This document shows, piece after piece, positions 1 through 9,205 of a DNA stretch of 64,000 nt; position 1 is the first letter of the stretch, and every line of letters starts with the position of its first letter. The translations under genes were made by a program, and so were the position numbers. The notes under the pieces are model-generated. The model had not been told where the DNA came from. It saw only the letters and a list, made by a program, of their open reading frames with translations, and searched no databases. Source of the DNA: Staphylococcus agnetis (GTDB taxonomy: Bacteria > Bacillota > Bacilli > Staphylococcales > Staphylococcaceae); assembly GCF_002901865.1 (NCBI RefSeq), contig NZ_PPQF01000016.1, positions 16,895 to 80,894 on the forward strand, given 5' to 3'.

Positions 1-384
1 ACCATACGTTAATGCTTCTGTGATTTCTGTAACGGAGCCACATCCTGGCAAATAAGGAATACTGTATAAGTTGCACATTTTTGCGATGTCTTTATCAAAA
101 TGCGGACTCACGATATATTCCGCGCCATTTAATATAGCTAAACGCGCTGTCATCGGATCGAGCACTGTCCCAGCGCCGACAACAATGTCGTCCTCACTAA
201 ATAAACGCTTTACTTCTGCGATAACATCATGTGCTTCAGGTGTCGTGAATGTGATTTCAATGTTGCGTATCCCACCATCTATAATGTGCGTCGTAGTGTG
301 AAGTGCGCCCTCTTTAGATTCACCTCGCACAACTGCTACAAGATAGTGATGATGCATGCGTTCCAATATGCGATATTTTTTCAT
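1..384 (-). CDS. eda: KDPG/KHG aldolase, 3' part outside window (partial)
   Basis: The first 128 codons of a class I aldolase of the KDPG (2-keto-3-deoxy-6-phosphogluconate)/2-keto-4-hydroxyglutarate family, cytosolic, releasing pyruvate. Seen in the translation: the Glu-containing strand NIEITFTTPEA (Glu43), then GAGTVLD, IVSPHFD and PYLPGCGS, in the order expected for the family's TIM barrel. The Schiff-base lysine should lie beyond the window edge, so activity cannot be judged. The start ATG at 384 has AGGAGG about 7 nt upstream. An AraC-type regulator lies upstream on the same strand, but a 370-bp gap with a hairpin separates them, so co-transcription is doubtful. Whether the true substrate is KDPG or KHG cannot be read from the sequence. 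Confidence 0.85.
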   Translation of the reverse strand, partial: MKKYRILERMHHHYLVAVVRGESKEGALHTTTHIIDGGIRNIEITFTTPEAHDVIAEVKRLFSEDDIVVGAGTVLDPMTARLAILNGAEYIVSPHFDKDIAKMCNLYSIPYLPGCGSVTEITEALTYG

Positions 385-498
385 TTTCTCCCTCCTAAAC
401 ATTCCGCTTTTCCAACTCACTTTCATTATATTTTTGATTGTTGGACAGTCAATTTCACATCCATAAATCCAGCTTGTCTTTTAATTTTTCAAAACAAA

Positions 499-545
499 AA
501 AACGTTTCCCTTCAAAGCCTGTAAGCCTTGATATGAAAACGTTTT
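499..545. promoter_or_regulatory. Inverted repeat with two cre-like AAACGTTT palindromes upstream of eda
   Basis: AAAACGTTT (499-507) and AAAACGTTTT (536-545) are each self-palindromic and can also pair with each other across about 28 nt. The right copy, TGAAAACGTTTTGT (534-547), agrees with the CcpA cre consensus TGWAANCGNTNWCA except at the last two bases. This could be a catabolite-control site of the aldolase gene or a weak terminator of the AraC gene. Nothing else was seen in the 385-754 gap. Confidence 0.3.
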
Positions 546-754
546 GTATATCTGATTACATTACTATATCTTTTATCTCAATTTTCTGATAGTTCGTAAT
601 TTGCTTTGGAATTTCAGCCTTTAATCCTTTATATTTTTATCAAATTTTTGTCATTATATTTAAAATATTGAGGTATATCCGCAAAAAAATACACAAATTG
701 AAAATTTTTTTATTTTTTGCCCTTATTTTTTCAGCCACACATGATAGTTTTAAA

Positions 755-1987
755 TCAACGAAGAAAGCGTTTACTTTTTTCGTTATAAGTTTGCTTATAT
801 TGAATCGGTGTACATCCGTACACCTTTTTAAAACAGTGGCTAAAGTAACTTTGCCGTTTGAAACCTACATATTGGGCCACATGCTCAATTGGCATCTCTG
901 TAGTTTCAAGTAAGTCACATGCTTTTTTAAGTCTCAGTTCCATAATATATTGAGGGATCGTTTTCCCGATTTCTTGGCTAAATGTGCGAGAAAGATAGGT
1001 CGGGGATAATTTAACGCTTTTAGCCAACTCACTCAAAGTCAAAGTTTGATCTAAATACATCTCAATATATTGAATAACTTTGTTGATTTTTGGACTGTGC
1101 TTCAATGCATTTACTTTGAGCGCTGTTTCAGCATACTCACGAATCATATCATGCGTTACGATTTCGAGTATCTCAATATTTTCTGCTTCATCAATTAAAG
1201 CCGCATACTTTGCAGACAAGACATCAATTGTAAGCAAATTCACTCGGGCTTTTTCAATCGTTTTACGACATAACGTATTTTGTAAATACGCACGATATTT
1301 TAAATTCAGTAAATCATCTTTTAAACGTTTCAACCCTGATACAAATAAATTCATTTGCGTATGAAGTGCTAACGCTTCATCAATATTCCCATTTTGAATT
1401 GCTGCTAACATTTTATTTTCTAGCTCATACCTAGCTTTAATGTCCGTCATCATATAATGATGCTGTAATTTTTGTTCAGCATAACTCACAGATTCTGGAT
1501 GAAAATTAAAATCAATATGCACCACCGGATAATGGGAAAACTTATTTTTTAAAAACCGAACCGCTAAATGTGCCATTTTTAACGCATCATTATAGTGACA
1601 TACGGGAACCTTTATCAAGTACTGCTTAAGTGTAGTTAAATTAGAAATGGAAATATTCGCATTCAATAACATCTCATGACACATTCGTTCATTAGGTCTT
1701 TTTTCTAAAAACGGACCAATAATCACGATTTGATTGTATTTTTTATACTTGAACAACACATATTGAACGCCAAATAGATTCTTATAATGATAAATTTTAC
1801 GACTTTCTAATTGCGATATGAAACGTTGAAAATCGATTTTAAACTGTTTACGTTTCACATTAGTGAAAGGTGATTTAAAAATATGGCTCATTTGTTTATA
1901 ATCCGTTAATTCAAACACGTTCATGTCTAATTTTAATAAATCCAATGCATGTGCTTTTACAATTTCTAACGTTTTTACATCAATCAT
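755..1987 (-). CDS. AraC-family transcriptional regulator
   Basis: A 410-residue protein with a C-terminal AraC/XylS double helix-turn-helix at about residues 303-400 (LTLSELAKSVKLSPTYLSRTF, then the VGFKRQSYFSHCFKKVYGCTP signature). The roughly 300-residue N-terminal part is a sensing region that I do not recognise; it is longer than a simple cupin arm and resembles the two-part architecture of AraC proteins with a GAF-like or helical sensor. The start at 1987 follows AGGTGA. It is divergent from the HAD/GH3 pair, separated by about 50 bp, so those genes are its most likely targets. The ligand is unknown. Confidence 0.8.
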   Translation of the reverse strand: MIDVKTLEIVKAHALDLLKLDMNVFELTDYKQMSHIFKSPFTNVKRKQFKIDFQRFISQLESRKIYHYKNLFGVQYVLFKYKKYNQIVIIGPFLEKRPNERMCHEMLLNANISISNLTTLKQYLIKVPVCHYNDALKMAHLAVRFLKNKFSHYPVVHIDFNFHPESVSYAEQKLQHHYMMTDIKARYELENKMLAAIQNGNIDEALALHTQMNLFVSGLKRLKDDLLNLKYRAYLQNTLCRKTIEKARVNLLTIDVLSAKYAALIDEAENIEILEIVTHDMIREYAETALKVNALKHSPKINKVIQYIEMYLDQTLTLSELAKSVKLSPTYLSRTFSQEIGKTIPQYIMELRLKKACDLLETTEMPIEHVAQYVGFKRQSYFSHCFKKVYGCTPIQYKQTYNEKSKRFLR

Positions 1988-2040
1988 TAGGTGTCACCTC
2001 ACCTATATTATAGCAATTTTATTTGAAAGGAATGGAGATT

Positions 2041-2886
2041 ATGACATCCGCATTAAGTCAATATACCCCTTCACATACACACCTCATCTGTATTGATTCA
2101 GATGGCTGTGGTATGGATACTATGACAATCAAGCATGAGCGTGCGTTCGGGCCTGCGATACTAGACATTTGGGAGTTAGATGCCCATCGTGATCACATTC
2201 TAAAAAGATGGAACACGTTTAATCTTTACGAAATCACACGAGGTATTAACCGTTTTAAAGGATTAGAAAAAATGTTAACTGAGCTTCACACCCAAGGTAT
2301 TACTGTAGAAGATTATGAGGATATTAAACAATGGGTCGATCATACTTCCGTATTTTCAAACCCTCAACTAGAGAAGGATATACTACATAACCCTGAGAAA
2401 ACAGGACTTAAACGTGCGTTAGCGTGGTCCTTACGCGTGAATGAGAAAATTAAGCAACTTCCTAGTGTTGGACCATTTTCCCATGTCAAAGCCTCTTTAG
2501 AAAAAGTCAGTCAGGTCGCTGATGTGGTCATTGTGTCATCTGCCAATCAGTCTGCCGTTGAAAATGAGTGGCAACATCATGGCCTTATGCCTTATATTTC
2601 AGGACTGTTCGCCCAAGAAGCTGGAACAAAAGAACATTGTATCAGTAAACTTAAAGCCCACTATCAACCTGAACATATGATCATGATTGGAGATGCTGAA
2701 GGCGATTTAAAAGCAGCACAAACCAATAATATCTTTTTTTATCCAATACTTGCCCATCATGAAAATGCATCTTGGAAAAAATTTTATGATGTGTATAGTG
2801 ATTTATTTATTTCCAATACGTTCGATCAAACAGTTCAAAACGAATTAATTCAAACGTTTTATCAAAACTTTGAAGGAGCGAAATAA
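2041..2886 (+). CDS. HAD-superfamily hydrolase (sugar-phosphatase-like)
   Basis: A 281-residue cytosolic HAD hydrolase. Motif I is CIDSDGCG (Asp19 and Asp21), motif II is VIVSSAN and motif IV is MIGDAEGDLKAA, all in normal order, so a phosphotransfer active site is intact. Motif I carries Cys where most phosphatases have Thr/Val, which makes substrate assignment uncertain. ATG 2041 is preferred over upstream in-frame TTG 2023 and ATG 2032 because AAAGGA lies 9 nt before it. It ends 2 nt before the GH3 glycosidase gene, so the two form one operon. A role in dephosphorylating a sugar released by that glycosidase is inference. Confidence 0.75.
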   Translation: MTSALSQYTPSHTHLICIDSDGCGMDTMTIKHERAFGPAILDIWELDAHRDHILKRWNTFNLYEITRGINRFKGLEKMLTELHTQGITVEDYEDIKQWVDHTSVFSNPQLEKDILHNPEKTGLKRALAWSLRVNEKIKQLPSVGPFSHVKASLEKVSQVADVVIVSSANQSAVENEWQHHGLMPYISGLFAQEAGTKEHCISKLKAHYQPEHMIMIGDAEGDLKAAQTNNIFFYPILAHHENASWKKFYDVYSDLFISNTFDQTVQNELIQTFYQNFEGAK

Positions 2887-2888
2887 AC

Positions 2889-4613
2889 ATGCCAAACGTA
2901 AACTTAACTGAAAAACCATATTTCTTAAATAATAAACAAATCTCATGGGTGGAGTCGACGATTCAGTCCATGTCAGATGAAGAAAAAATAGGACAACTCT
3001 TTTTTAATTTATTTTCACTTGAAAAAGAAGGTGATTTCAATGAAGGTACCTTGTCTAATCATGAGATTTTAGAGCAATACCATATCGGTGGCGCGCGTTA
3101 TCAAGGAGGGAATAAAAATGAAGTTCAAACCCTTTTAAATGATTTACAATCACATAGTAAAATCCCTTTACTCGTTGCCGCAAACTGTGATGCTGGTGGG
3201 AATGGCGCATGTAATGATGGGACTTATATCGCGTCTGCGGCACAATGTGAAGCTACACAACAAACACAAGTAGCATTTAATGCGGGCTTTGTTTCTGGTA
3301 AAGAAGCCAAAGCGTTAGGCGTTAATGTGAACTTTGATCCTTGCGTCGATATTGTAGAAAACTGGCGTAATACCATTGTGAACACACGAAGTTATGGTAC
3401 AAATGCCGAAACAGTGATACGTTATTCTAATGCCTATATAGACGGTTATCGTCAAAATGATGATATGATTACATGCGTGAAACATTTCCCGGGTGATGGC
3501 ACAGAAGAACGTGATCAGCATTTAGTGTTAGGTGTCAATGAACAAACTGTAGCACAGTGGGATGACTCTTTTAGAAAAGTATACGAAAACCATATTGAAC
3601 GTGGTGTTGAAATGATTATGGCAGGCCATATCGCTCAACCAGCCTACTCAAAATTGTTAAATCCTAAATTAACAGATGCTGATATTTTACCAGCTTCATT
3701 ATCAAAAGAGTTAATAACCGATTTATTAAAAACCGACCTCAAATTTAATGGTCTAGTTATTACAGACGCAAGCCATATGTTAGGCATGACCGCTTCAATG
3801 CGCCGAGAAGATTACGTGCCCCTTTCTATTGCTGCGGGATGTGACATGTTTTTATTTTTCAATGATATTGAAGAGGATTTTAACTTTATGCTTAACGGTT
3901 ATCGTAACGGCATCATTACTGAAGTACGTTTACACGATGCCTTACGCCGTATTCTTGGGTTAAAAGCAAAACTCCACCTTCCAGAAAAGCAACAGCAACA
4001 CACACTTACACACGCACCTTCTGAATTAGATGTCATAGGTGCAACAGCCCACCTAGAAATGCAACATGAAGCTGCAGATTTAGGCATTACATTAGTTAAA
4101 AATACGTTGAACGAATTGCCAATCAAACCAGACACACATCCAAATATTCGCCTATACATGATTGAAGGTGAAAAAGATGGTATTTATAAAGCAGACCAGT
4201 CTGTAACCCAAAATATTATTGATATTTTAGAACGACGTGGCTTTAACGTCACGCTCAATGACGGCTCTACGCGCATTAAAGGTAAGACATTGGAGTATCG
4301 ACAACATGTGGATGCTGCACTCGTTTTCGCAAATATCATTGGCTATGCAGCAGAAAATAATTATCGGATTCGATGGTCCACAGCTATGAGTAACGAAATT
4401 CCATGGTACGTACACGAAGTGCCAACTGTTTTTGTGTCACTTAACTTTACAACACATCTTCATGATGCCACGATGGTCAAAACTTATATTAACGCCTATC
4501 ATTCAAACAAAACGAACCTTGAAGCAGTCATCGATAAAATTACTGGTGTAAGTGATTTTAAAGGCCAAGCCAACGACAACGTATGGACTGAAAAATGGGA
4601 AGCCAAACGTTAA
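2889..4613 (+). CDS. Glycoside hydrolase family 3, NagZ-type beta-N-acetylglucosaminidase
   Basis: A 574-residue GH3 enzyme without a signal peptide. KHFPGDG (198-204) followed by Asp209-Gln-His211 corresponds to the NagZ KHFPGHG...DSH segment that supplies the catalytic His-Asp dyad. The nucleophile is the Asp in VITDASHM (Asp293). A C-terminal domain (about 400-570) is present, as in two-domain Gram-positive GH3 enzymes. The NagZ-like dyad suggests removal of non-reducing N-acetylglucosamine, for example from muropeptides. The lack of a secretion signal suggests intracellular substrates. GGAG lies 12-15 nt before the ATG. It shares an operon with the upstream HAD protein and is followed by a strong terminator. 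No PTS or ABC transporter lies nearby. Confidence 0.8.
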   Translation: MPNVNLTEKPYFLNNKQISWVESTIQSMSDEEKIGQLFFNLFSLEKEGDFNEGTLSNHEILEQYHIGGARYQGGNKNEVQTLLNDLQSHSKIPLLVAANCDAGGNGACNDGTYIASAAQCEATQQTQVAFNAGFVSGKEAKALGVNVNFDPCVDIVENWRNTIVNTRSYGTNAETVIRYSNAYIDGYRQNDDMITCVKHFPGDGTEERDQHLVLGVNEQTVAQWDDSFRKVYENHIERGVEMIMAGHIAQPAYSKLLNPKLTDADILPASLSKELITDLLKTDLKFNGLVITDASHMLGMTASMRREDYVPLSIAAGCDMFLFFNDIEEDFNFMLNGYRNGIITEVRLHDALRRILGLKAKLHLPEKQQQHTLTHAPSELDVIGATAHLEMQHEAADLGITLVKNTLNELPIKPDTHPNIRLYMIEGEKDGIYKADQSVTQNIIDILERRGFNVTLNDGSTRIKGKTLEYRQHVDAALVFANIIGYAAENNYRIRWSTAMSNEIPWYVHEVPTVFVSLNFTTHLHDATMVKTYINAYHSNKTNLEAVIDKITGVSDFKGQANDNVWTEKWEAKR

Positions 4614-4635
4614 TCAATTACTATGATACAAAACA

Positions 4636-4687
4636 AAACAACCATCCCCTTGAATCTAATGGAAGGCGGATGGTTGTTTCTTTTTTC
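4636..4687 (+). terminator. Rho-independent terminator of HAD-GH3 operon
   Basis: Perfect 12-bp arms, AAACAACCATCC (4636-4647) and GGATGGTTGTTT (4668-4679), followed by CTTTTTTC. Confidence 0.9.
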
Positions 4688-4749
4688 GCACTATTTATAT
4701 CATTTTATCAACCATTTAATATATTTTTAATTTCAACAAGACTTTCAAC

Positions 4750-4798
4750 TTTACACCTTTATGAATTATTGTATAATAACTTTGTTAGGCAAACCTAA
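4750..4798 (+). promoter_or_regulatory. mntH promoter with MntR/DtxR-type operator
   Basis: A -35 TTTACA (4750-4755), 16-bp spacer and -10 TATAAT (4772-4777) are followed at once by TTAGGCAAACCTAA (4785-4798). That is an inverted repeat with the TTAGG/CCTAA arms of DtxR/MntR boxes. Its position over the expected transcription start fits Mn-dependent repression. Confidence 0.8.
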
Positions 4799-4822
4799 AC
4801 TTATTGTATGGAGGTGCTTAAG

Positions 4823-6145
4823 ATGAGTAAAAGTCTGGAAGAAATCAACAATACAGTCAGTTTTAAAGAACAGGGTTCTTATTTTTCAAGATTATCTAAA
4901 TTTATAGGACCTGGATTGTTAGTGGCTGTCGGTTACATGGACCCAGGCAATTGGATTACCTCCATGGGTGGTGGCGCAAGTTATGGCTATATCTTATTAT
5001 TTGTCATCTTAATTTCTAGCTTAAGTGCTATGTTTTTACAATCTATGAGCGCACGCTTAGGAATTGCGAGCGACATGGATTTAGCGCAGGTTACTCGGAA
5101 AATGATTTCGAAAAAATATGCGATAGTCGCATGGATCATCGCGGAACTTGCCATCATTGCTACAGACATCGCTGAAGTAATTGGCAGTACAATAGCGTTG
5201 AATTTATTATTTCAAATTCCGCTTATTATAGGCGCTACGATTACCATTGTGGATGTATTCTTATTATTACTAATTATGAAATTTGGTTTCCGAAAAATTA
5301 CGGCTATCGTCGGCGTACTCATATTTACGATTTTCATTATTTTCTTATTTGAAGTGTATATGGCAAAGCCGGATACCGCAGCATTATTACAAGGGTTTAT
5401 TCCTCACCAAGATATTGTTACTAACAACGGAATACTCTACATGTCATTAGGGATTATTGGCGCAACGATAATGCCACATAATTTGTATTTGCACTCCTCT
5501 ATTGTGCAGTCAAGAACATACGATAGACAAAATGATGCCTCTAAAAAAGCAGCGATTCATTTTGCACAAATAGACTCCAATATTCAATTGTCTGTGGCCT
5601 TTATAGTGAATTGTTTATTGTTAATATTAGGTGCAGCATTATTTTATGGTACGAGCCAGGAACTTGGACGTTTTTATGAATTATATGATGCCTTAAAAAC
5701 ATCACATGTTGCGAATGCCATTGGTGGCGGTGTGACAAGTACATTATTTGCGGTGGCTTTACTTGCGGCAGGACAAAACGCTACCATCACTGGCACATTG
5801 TCAGGTCAAATTGTAATGGAAGGCTTTATCCATTTGAAAATGAAACCTTGGGTACGTAGAGTCATTACACGGTTAGTTGCCATTTTGCCAGTTTTTGTAT
5901 GCTTGCTGATGTATGGCGCTGACACCCAACGTATAGAAGATTTACTTATATTTACACAAGTATTTTTAAGCATTGCTTTACCTCTCAGCATCATCCCACT
6001 CATCATAGCAACGAACAACAAGGGCATCATGGGAGCGCCTTTCGTTAATACAAAATTAGTCAACATCATTGGATGGATTTTAACAATCATCTTATGCTTA
6101 CTAAACATTTATTTAATTATTAGCACCCTCACGGAGATTGTATAA
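4823..6145 (+). CDS. mntH: Nramp-family divalent metal (Mn2+) transporter MntH
   Basis: A proton-coupled Mn2+ importer of the plasma membrane, 440 residues, about 11 membrane segments. The first segment has the metal-binding DPGN motif (Asp40-Asn43, in GYMDPGNW) and the sixth has [10 protein letters not shown], both diagnostic of bacterial Nramp. The start at 4823 is chosen because GGAGGTG lies 6 nt upstream; an in-frame ATG at 4808 overlaps that ribosome binding site. The gene is monocistronic, with its own promoter and an MntR-type operator just upstream and a terminator downstream, so manganese repression is the expected control. Confidence 0.95.
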   Translation: MSKSLEEINNTVSFKEQGSYFSRLSKFIGPGLLVAVGYMDPGNWITSMGGGASYGYILLFVILISSLSAMFLQSMSARLGIASDMDLAQVTRKMISKKYAIVAWIIAELAIIATDIAEVIGSTIALNLLFQIPLIIGATITIVDVFLLLLIMKFGFRKITAIVGVLIFTIFIIFLFEVYMAKPDTAALLQGFIPHQDIVTNNGILYMSLGIIGATIMPHNLYLHSSIVQSRTYDRQNDASKKAAIHFAQIDSNIQLSVAFIVNCLLLILGAALFYGTSQELGRFYELYDALKTSHVANAIGGGVTSTLFAVALLAAGQNATITGTLSGQIVMEGFIHLKMKPWVRRVITRLVAILPVFVCLLMYGADTQRIEDLLIFTQVFLSIALPLSIIPLIIATNNKGIMGAPFVNTKLVNIIGWILTIILCLLNIYLIISTLTEIV

Positions 6146-6148
6146 TAG

Positions 6149-6176
6149 CCCCTCGATTAATAAACGAAGGGGTTTC
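6149..6176 (+). terminator. Terminator of mntH
   Basis: CCCCTCG (6149-6155) pairs with CGAAGGGG (6165-6172) with one bulge, followed by TTTC. Confidence 0.7.
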
Positions 6177-6197
6177 AATTTACACCAAGCACAATAC

Positions 6198-6233
6198 TTT
6201 GACCTTGACTATTTTTGACCTTTGTCATATAAT
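6198..6233 (+). promoter_or_regulatory. hsp20 promoter with CtsR operator
   Basis: The -35 TTGACT (6205-6210), 17-bp spacer and -10 TATAAT (6228-6233) form a near-ideal SigA promoter. Read on the minus strand, 6204-6220 is GGTCAAAAATAGTCAAG, matching the CtsR heptad repeat RGTCAAANANRGTCAAA except at its last base. A third heptad, TTTGACC (6198-6204), abuts it. The operator covers the -35 box, as expected for heat-shock repression by CtsR. Confidence 0.85.
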
Positions 6234-6318
6234 AAGATTGTAAAGGATTAGATGTGACCTTTACCATTTCAGTTTCTTGATATTTGTGACATTCTAAAAT
6301 ATGAAGGAGCGATGCTTT

Positions 6319-6741
6319 ATGCCATTCCAATTAAAACCTTTTAATCATTCTATTTTTGATATGACTCCGAGTGATCTTTTCAAAGATTTTGGTCAAGGTT
6401 TCATGCAATCTCAAGCTTTTAAAACAGATATTTCTGAACGTGAAGATGCATATGTTGTCAGCGCTGAACTGCCAGGTATGGCAAAATCAGACATTCACGT
6501 TGATTTTGATAACAATATTTTAACTATAGCTGCAGCTCACACTGAAAATAATGAAAAAGAAAATGACGATGGCGTTATTGTACATCGTGAACGTCGTACT
6601 TCAAGTGTGAAACGTCAATTCACATTCAATAACGTTGAACGAGACACCATTCATGCATCTTATGACAACGGTATGCTTGAAATTACGCTACCTAAAATGC
6701 AACATTCTGAGACATCACCGTCTCGAATTCCTATAAATTAA
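6319..6741 (+). CDS. Small heat shock protein, Hsp20/alpha-crystallin family
   Basis: A 140-residue ATP-independent holdase chaperone of the cytosol. The alpha-crystallin domain spans about residues 35-130: it opens with DISEREDAYVVSAELPGM, runs through the strand FDNNILTIAA, and ends with ASYDNGMLEITLPK, the canonical A-x-x-x-n-G-v-L signature region. ATG 6319 is used rather than in-frame ATG 6301, because the AAGGAG ribosome binding site (6303-6308) lies between them. Heat-shock control by CtsR is indicated by the overlapping operator upstream. A strong terminator follows, so the gene is monocistronic. Confidence 0.92.
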   Translation: MPFQLKPFNHSIFDMTPSDLFKDFGQGFMQSQAFKTDISEREDAYVVSAELPGMAKSDIHVDFDNNILTIAAAHTENNEKENDDGVIVHRERRTSSVKRQFTFNNVERDTIHASYDNGMLEITLPKMQHSETSPSRIPIN

Positions 6742-6754
6742 TCGAAACTTTTTC

Positions 6755-6788
6755 GCAGAAGCGCCCCCTCTCGCTTCTGCGTTTTTTT
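6755..6788 (+). terminator. Terminator of hsp20
   Basis: Perfect arms GCAGAAGCG (6755-6763) and CGCTTCTGC (6772-6780), followed by GTTTTTTT. Confidence 0.92.
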
Positions 6789-6802
6789 ACATCAATATAA
6801 CT

Positions 6803-6940
6803 TTAACGCACTTCATGTACTTTATCAGGAACGATATGTACATTTTCAAATGCCCCTACTACGAGCGAACTACCTAAGACAAACAAAGCTGTGCCAACTA
6901 TCACTTTATGCATCCATTGAACCTGATTCCTTTTTTTCAT
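6803..6940 (-). CDS. Putative small membrane/secreted protein, 45 aa
   Basis: A short open frame. ATG at 6940 is preceded by GGAG with 6-nt spacing. The product has a basic start (MKKRNQ), one hydrophobic segment at about residues 13-32 (VIVGTALFVLGSSLVVGAFE) and a short polar tail ending HEVR. That fits a single-pass membrane peptide or an exported peptide. I recognise no family. The good ribosome binding site and signal-like start support expression, but no clear promoter or terminator was found. Confidence 0.5.
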   Translation of the reverse strand: MKKRNQVQWMHKVIVGTALFVLGSSLVVGAFENVHIVPDKVHEVR

Positions 6941-7120
6941 TTGTAAACTCCTTTTTATTAATCATCGCTATACTACCATTGATGTATGAACACGATGTGA
7001 TTTTTATTTAAAGTTTTAATGAATTTTGTGAGAATTTTATATTTACGAATGGGGTTAACTTTTGAATCTTATCTTGTTGATATGGGATACTAAAGATAAA
7101 ACAAAGATCGGGGTGACGTT

Positions 7121-8782
7121 ATGCAAAAACATATTCATATTATTGGTGCTGGGTTAAGCGGACTGGTTGCTGCGACGGAGTTGTTAAAGCGTGGGCACCG
7201 TGTCACAATGATTGATCAAGAACCTCCTCAAGCAATGGGAGGACAAGCGTATTGGTCATTTGGTGGCCTTTTCTTAGTGAATTCTAAAGTTCAGCGACGT
7301 TTAGGCGTTAAAGATAGTTATGACTTAGCACTCCGTGATTGGTTAGGCTCAGCAGGATTTGATCGCTTACAGGAGGATGATTACTGGGCGTATCAGTGGG
7401 CCAAAGCGTATGTACATTTTGCGACTTATGAGAAAGAAGCGTATTTAAAAGACATGGGCATCACATTGACACCGATACTTGGTTGGGCGGAACGTGGTGG
7501 ACATTCCGCTTCTGGTCACGGTAATTCTGTGCCACGTTTTCACATCACTTGGGGGACAGGACCATGTCTGGTAAACCCTTTTATCGCGTTTGTTAAGAAA
7601 TATGAAGCGTCGGGTCAGTTTACATTTTTACCGCGACATCAAGTAACCGACATTAAAATTGAAGGTGACGCTATTAAAAGTATTTCTGGCAACATACTCG
7701 AACAAAGTGATGTCCCAATTGGCGCGCCGTCTTCACGTAAAGCAGTCGATACTTTTCAATTTGAGGTGTCTTACCTCTTGATTACAACAGGTGGCATTGG
7801 CGCAAATGAAGCATTGATTCGACAAAATTGGCCACAACACCTAGGCGCTGCCCCGAAAACAATGATACAAGGTGTGCCTGATTCGACCGATGGTAAGATG
7901 CTTGAAATTAGCGAAAATGCTGGTGTTAATCTCGTGAATAAAGATCGTATGTGGCATTATACTGAAGGCATTCAAAACCATAGCCCTATTTGGAATAAAC
8001 ACGGCATTCGTATTATTCCCGGTCCTTCCTCCATGTGGTTTACCGCGACAGGAACACGCATGGAAGCACCGGACTATCCTGGATTTGATACGTTGCACAC
8101 GCTCGAAACCATTATGAAATCAGGCTATGATTATTCATGGTTTATTCTTACAGAAGATATTGTAAAAAAGGAATTTGTACTCTCCGGTTCAGAACAAAAC
8201 CCTGATTTAACAAATAAAGCGATTCAACATGTGATTAAAGAACGACTCGGTAAAAAAGCAACCGGTCCTGTTCAGGCTTTTTTAAATAAAGGCGCTGATT
8301 TTGTGATGGCCGATGATTTAAAAACGTTAGTTGAAAAAATGAACACTTTAACTGGAGAAAATTTAATCGATTACGATCATGTCAAACATGAAATTGAAGC
8401 ACGTGACTTACAAATTAAAAATGTATTTAGCAAAGATCCACAAATTACATTTATACGTAATGCTCGACACTTTCTAGGTGATAAGTTGATTCGTACGGCG
8501 AAACCACATCCGATATTAAGTGGTAAAAACGGCAAATTAATCGCAGTAAAACTTCATATTATTAGTCGTAAAACATTGGGTGGTATTCAAACCGACTTAG
8601 ACGGTCAAGCGTTTAATCAACATCGTGAGCGCATCAAAGGTCTTTATGCGGCAGGTGAAGCATCAGGATTTGGTGGTGGCGGTGTTCACGGGTATCGTGC
8701 ATTAGAAGGCACATTTTTAGGCGGTTGTATTTTTAGTGGTATACGCGCGGCTGAAGGAATTCACAAAAGCATCTCAACATAA
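7121..8782 (+). CDS. FAD-binding dehydrogenase (fumarate reductase/KstD-like fold)
   Basis: A 553-residue flavoprotein. The N-terminal dinucleotide-binding motif is HIIGAGLSGLVAATELL (GAGLSG at 9-14), and the C-terminal FAD-contact segment is GEASGFGGGGVHGYRALEGTFLGG. That arrangement matches the FAD_binding_2 group, which contains fumarate reductases and 3-ketosteroid dehydrogenases. No signal peptide or heme motif is visible, so it is soluble. GGGGTGA lies just upstream of the ATG. Homologues are usually annotated only as FAD-binding dehydrogenase. Steroid substrates are unlikely to be physiological, and the substrate is unknown. It is possibly co-transcribed with the small membrane protein gene 47 nt downstream. 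Confidence 0.8.
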   Translation: MQKHIHIIGAGLSGLVAATELLKRGHRVTMIDQEPPQAMGGQAYWSFGGLFLVNSKVQRRLGVKDSYDLALRDWLGSAGFDRLQEDDYWAYQWAKAYVHFATYEKEAYLKDMGITLTPILGWAERGGHSASGHGNSVPRFHITWGTGPCLVNPFIAFVKKYEASGQFTFLPRHQVTDIKIEGDAIKSISGNILEQSDVPIGAPSSRKAVDTFQFEVSYLLITTGGIGANEALIRQNWPQHLGAAPKTMIQGVPDSTDGKMLEISENAGVNLVNKDRMWHYTEGIQNHSPIWNKHGIRIIPGPSSMWFTATGTRMEAPDYPGFDTLHTLETIMKSGYDYSWFILTEDIVKKEFVLSGSEQNPDLTNKAIQHVIKERLGKKATGPVQAFLNKGADFVMADDLKTLVEKMNTLTGENLIDYDHVKHEIEARDLQIKNVFSKDPQITFIRNARHFLGDKLIRTAKPHPILSGKNGKLIAVKLHIISRKTLGGIQTDLDGQAFNQHRERIKGLYAAGEASGFGGGGVHGYRALEGTFLGGCIFSGIRAAEGIHKSIST

Positions 8783-8829
8783 TATAAATATGTTATAATG
8801 AGGCGAAATATATTTTAGGAGTTTACATC

Positions 8830-9081
8830 ATGGGGACATTGTATAAATGTTTGGCCCTCTCATTCACGTTTATATCAACTTGTATGTGTATATGTGCCCT
8901 CATTCTACCTACCTTGCTGGCTACATATGCATTATTGATTTGTGCTTGGATTTGCCTTTCATTCATCATTACACTTATTGGAATCATCAAATGCTATAAA
9001 TATGATGTGCTATATTCGAGTTTAACTATCATTAATGTATGCGCATTAATTTATGCTTTCATATCTTTATTCCTAATATAA
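8830..9081 (+). CDS. Small hydrophobic membrane protein, 83 aa
   Basis: An 83-residue protein that is almost entirely hydrophobic, with two or three predicted membrane segments and several cysteines in the first (CLALSFTFISTCMCICAL). TTTAGGAG lies 8-9 nt before the ATG. A TATAAT-like element at 8794-8799 could be its -10 box, but no matching -35 is evident. A bidirectional terminator follows. I do not recognise the family and assign no function. Confidence 0.6.
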   Translation: MGTLYKCLALSFTFISTCMCICALILPTLLATYALLICAWICLSFIITLIGIIKCYKYDVLYSSLTIINVCALIYAFISLFLI

Positions 9082-9113
9082 TACTGTGAGCGATATTAAG
9101 ATTCACAAAAATC

Positions 9114-9150
9114 GCCTTCAACGTCTTTTTTATAACGTTGAAGGCTTTTT
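9114..9150. terminator. Bidirectional terminator between convergent genes
   Basis: GCCTTCAACGT (9114-9124) pairs perfectly with ACGTTGAAGGC (9135-9145). TTTTT follows on the plus strand, and GATTTTTG on the minus strand. It serves the 83-aa gene and the acyl-CoA synthetase gene. Confidence 0.88.
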
Positions 9151-9205
9151 GAATACAATTTATATTAACGAAACTAACACACTATGATTGTCTCATATCA
9201 TTATT

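Noticed and set aside
668..913. 81-codon plus-strand ORF
   Set aside because: Lies mostly antisense to the AraC gene, with no ribosome binding site and composition of a frame shadow.
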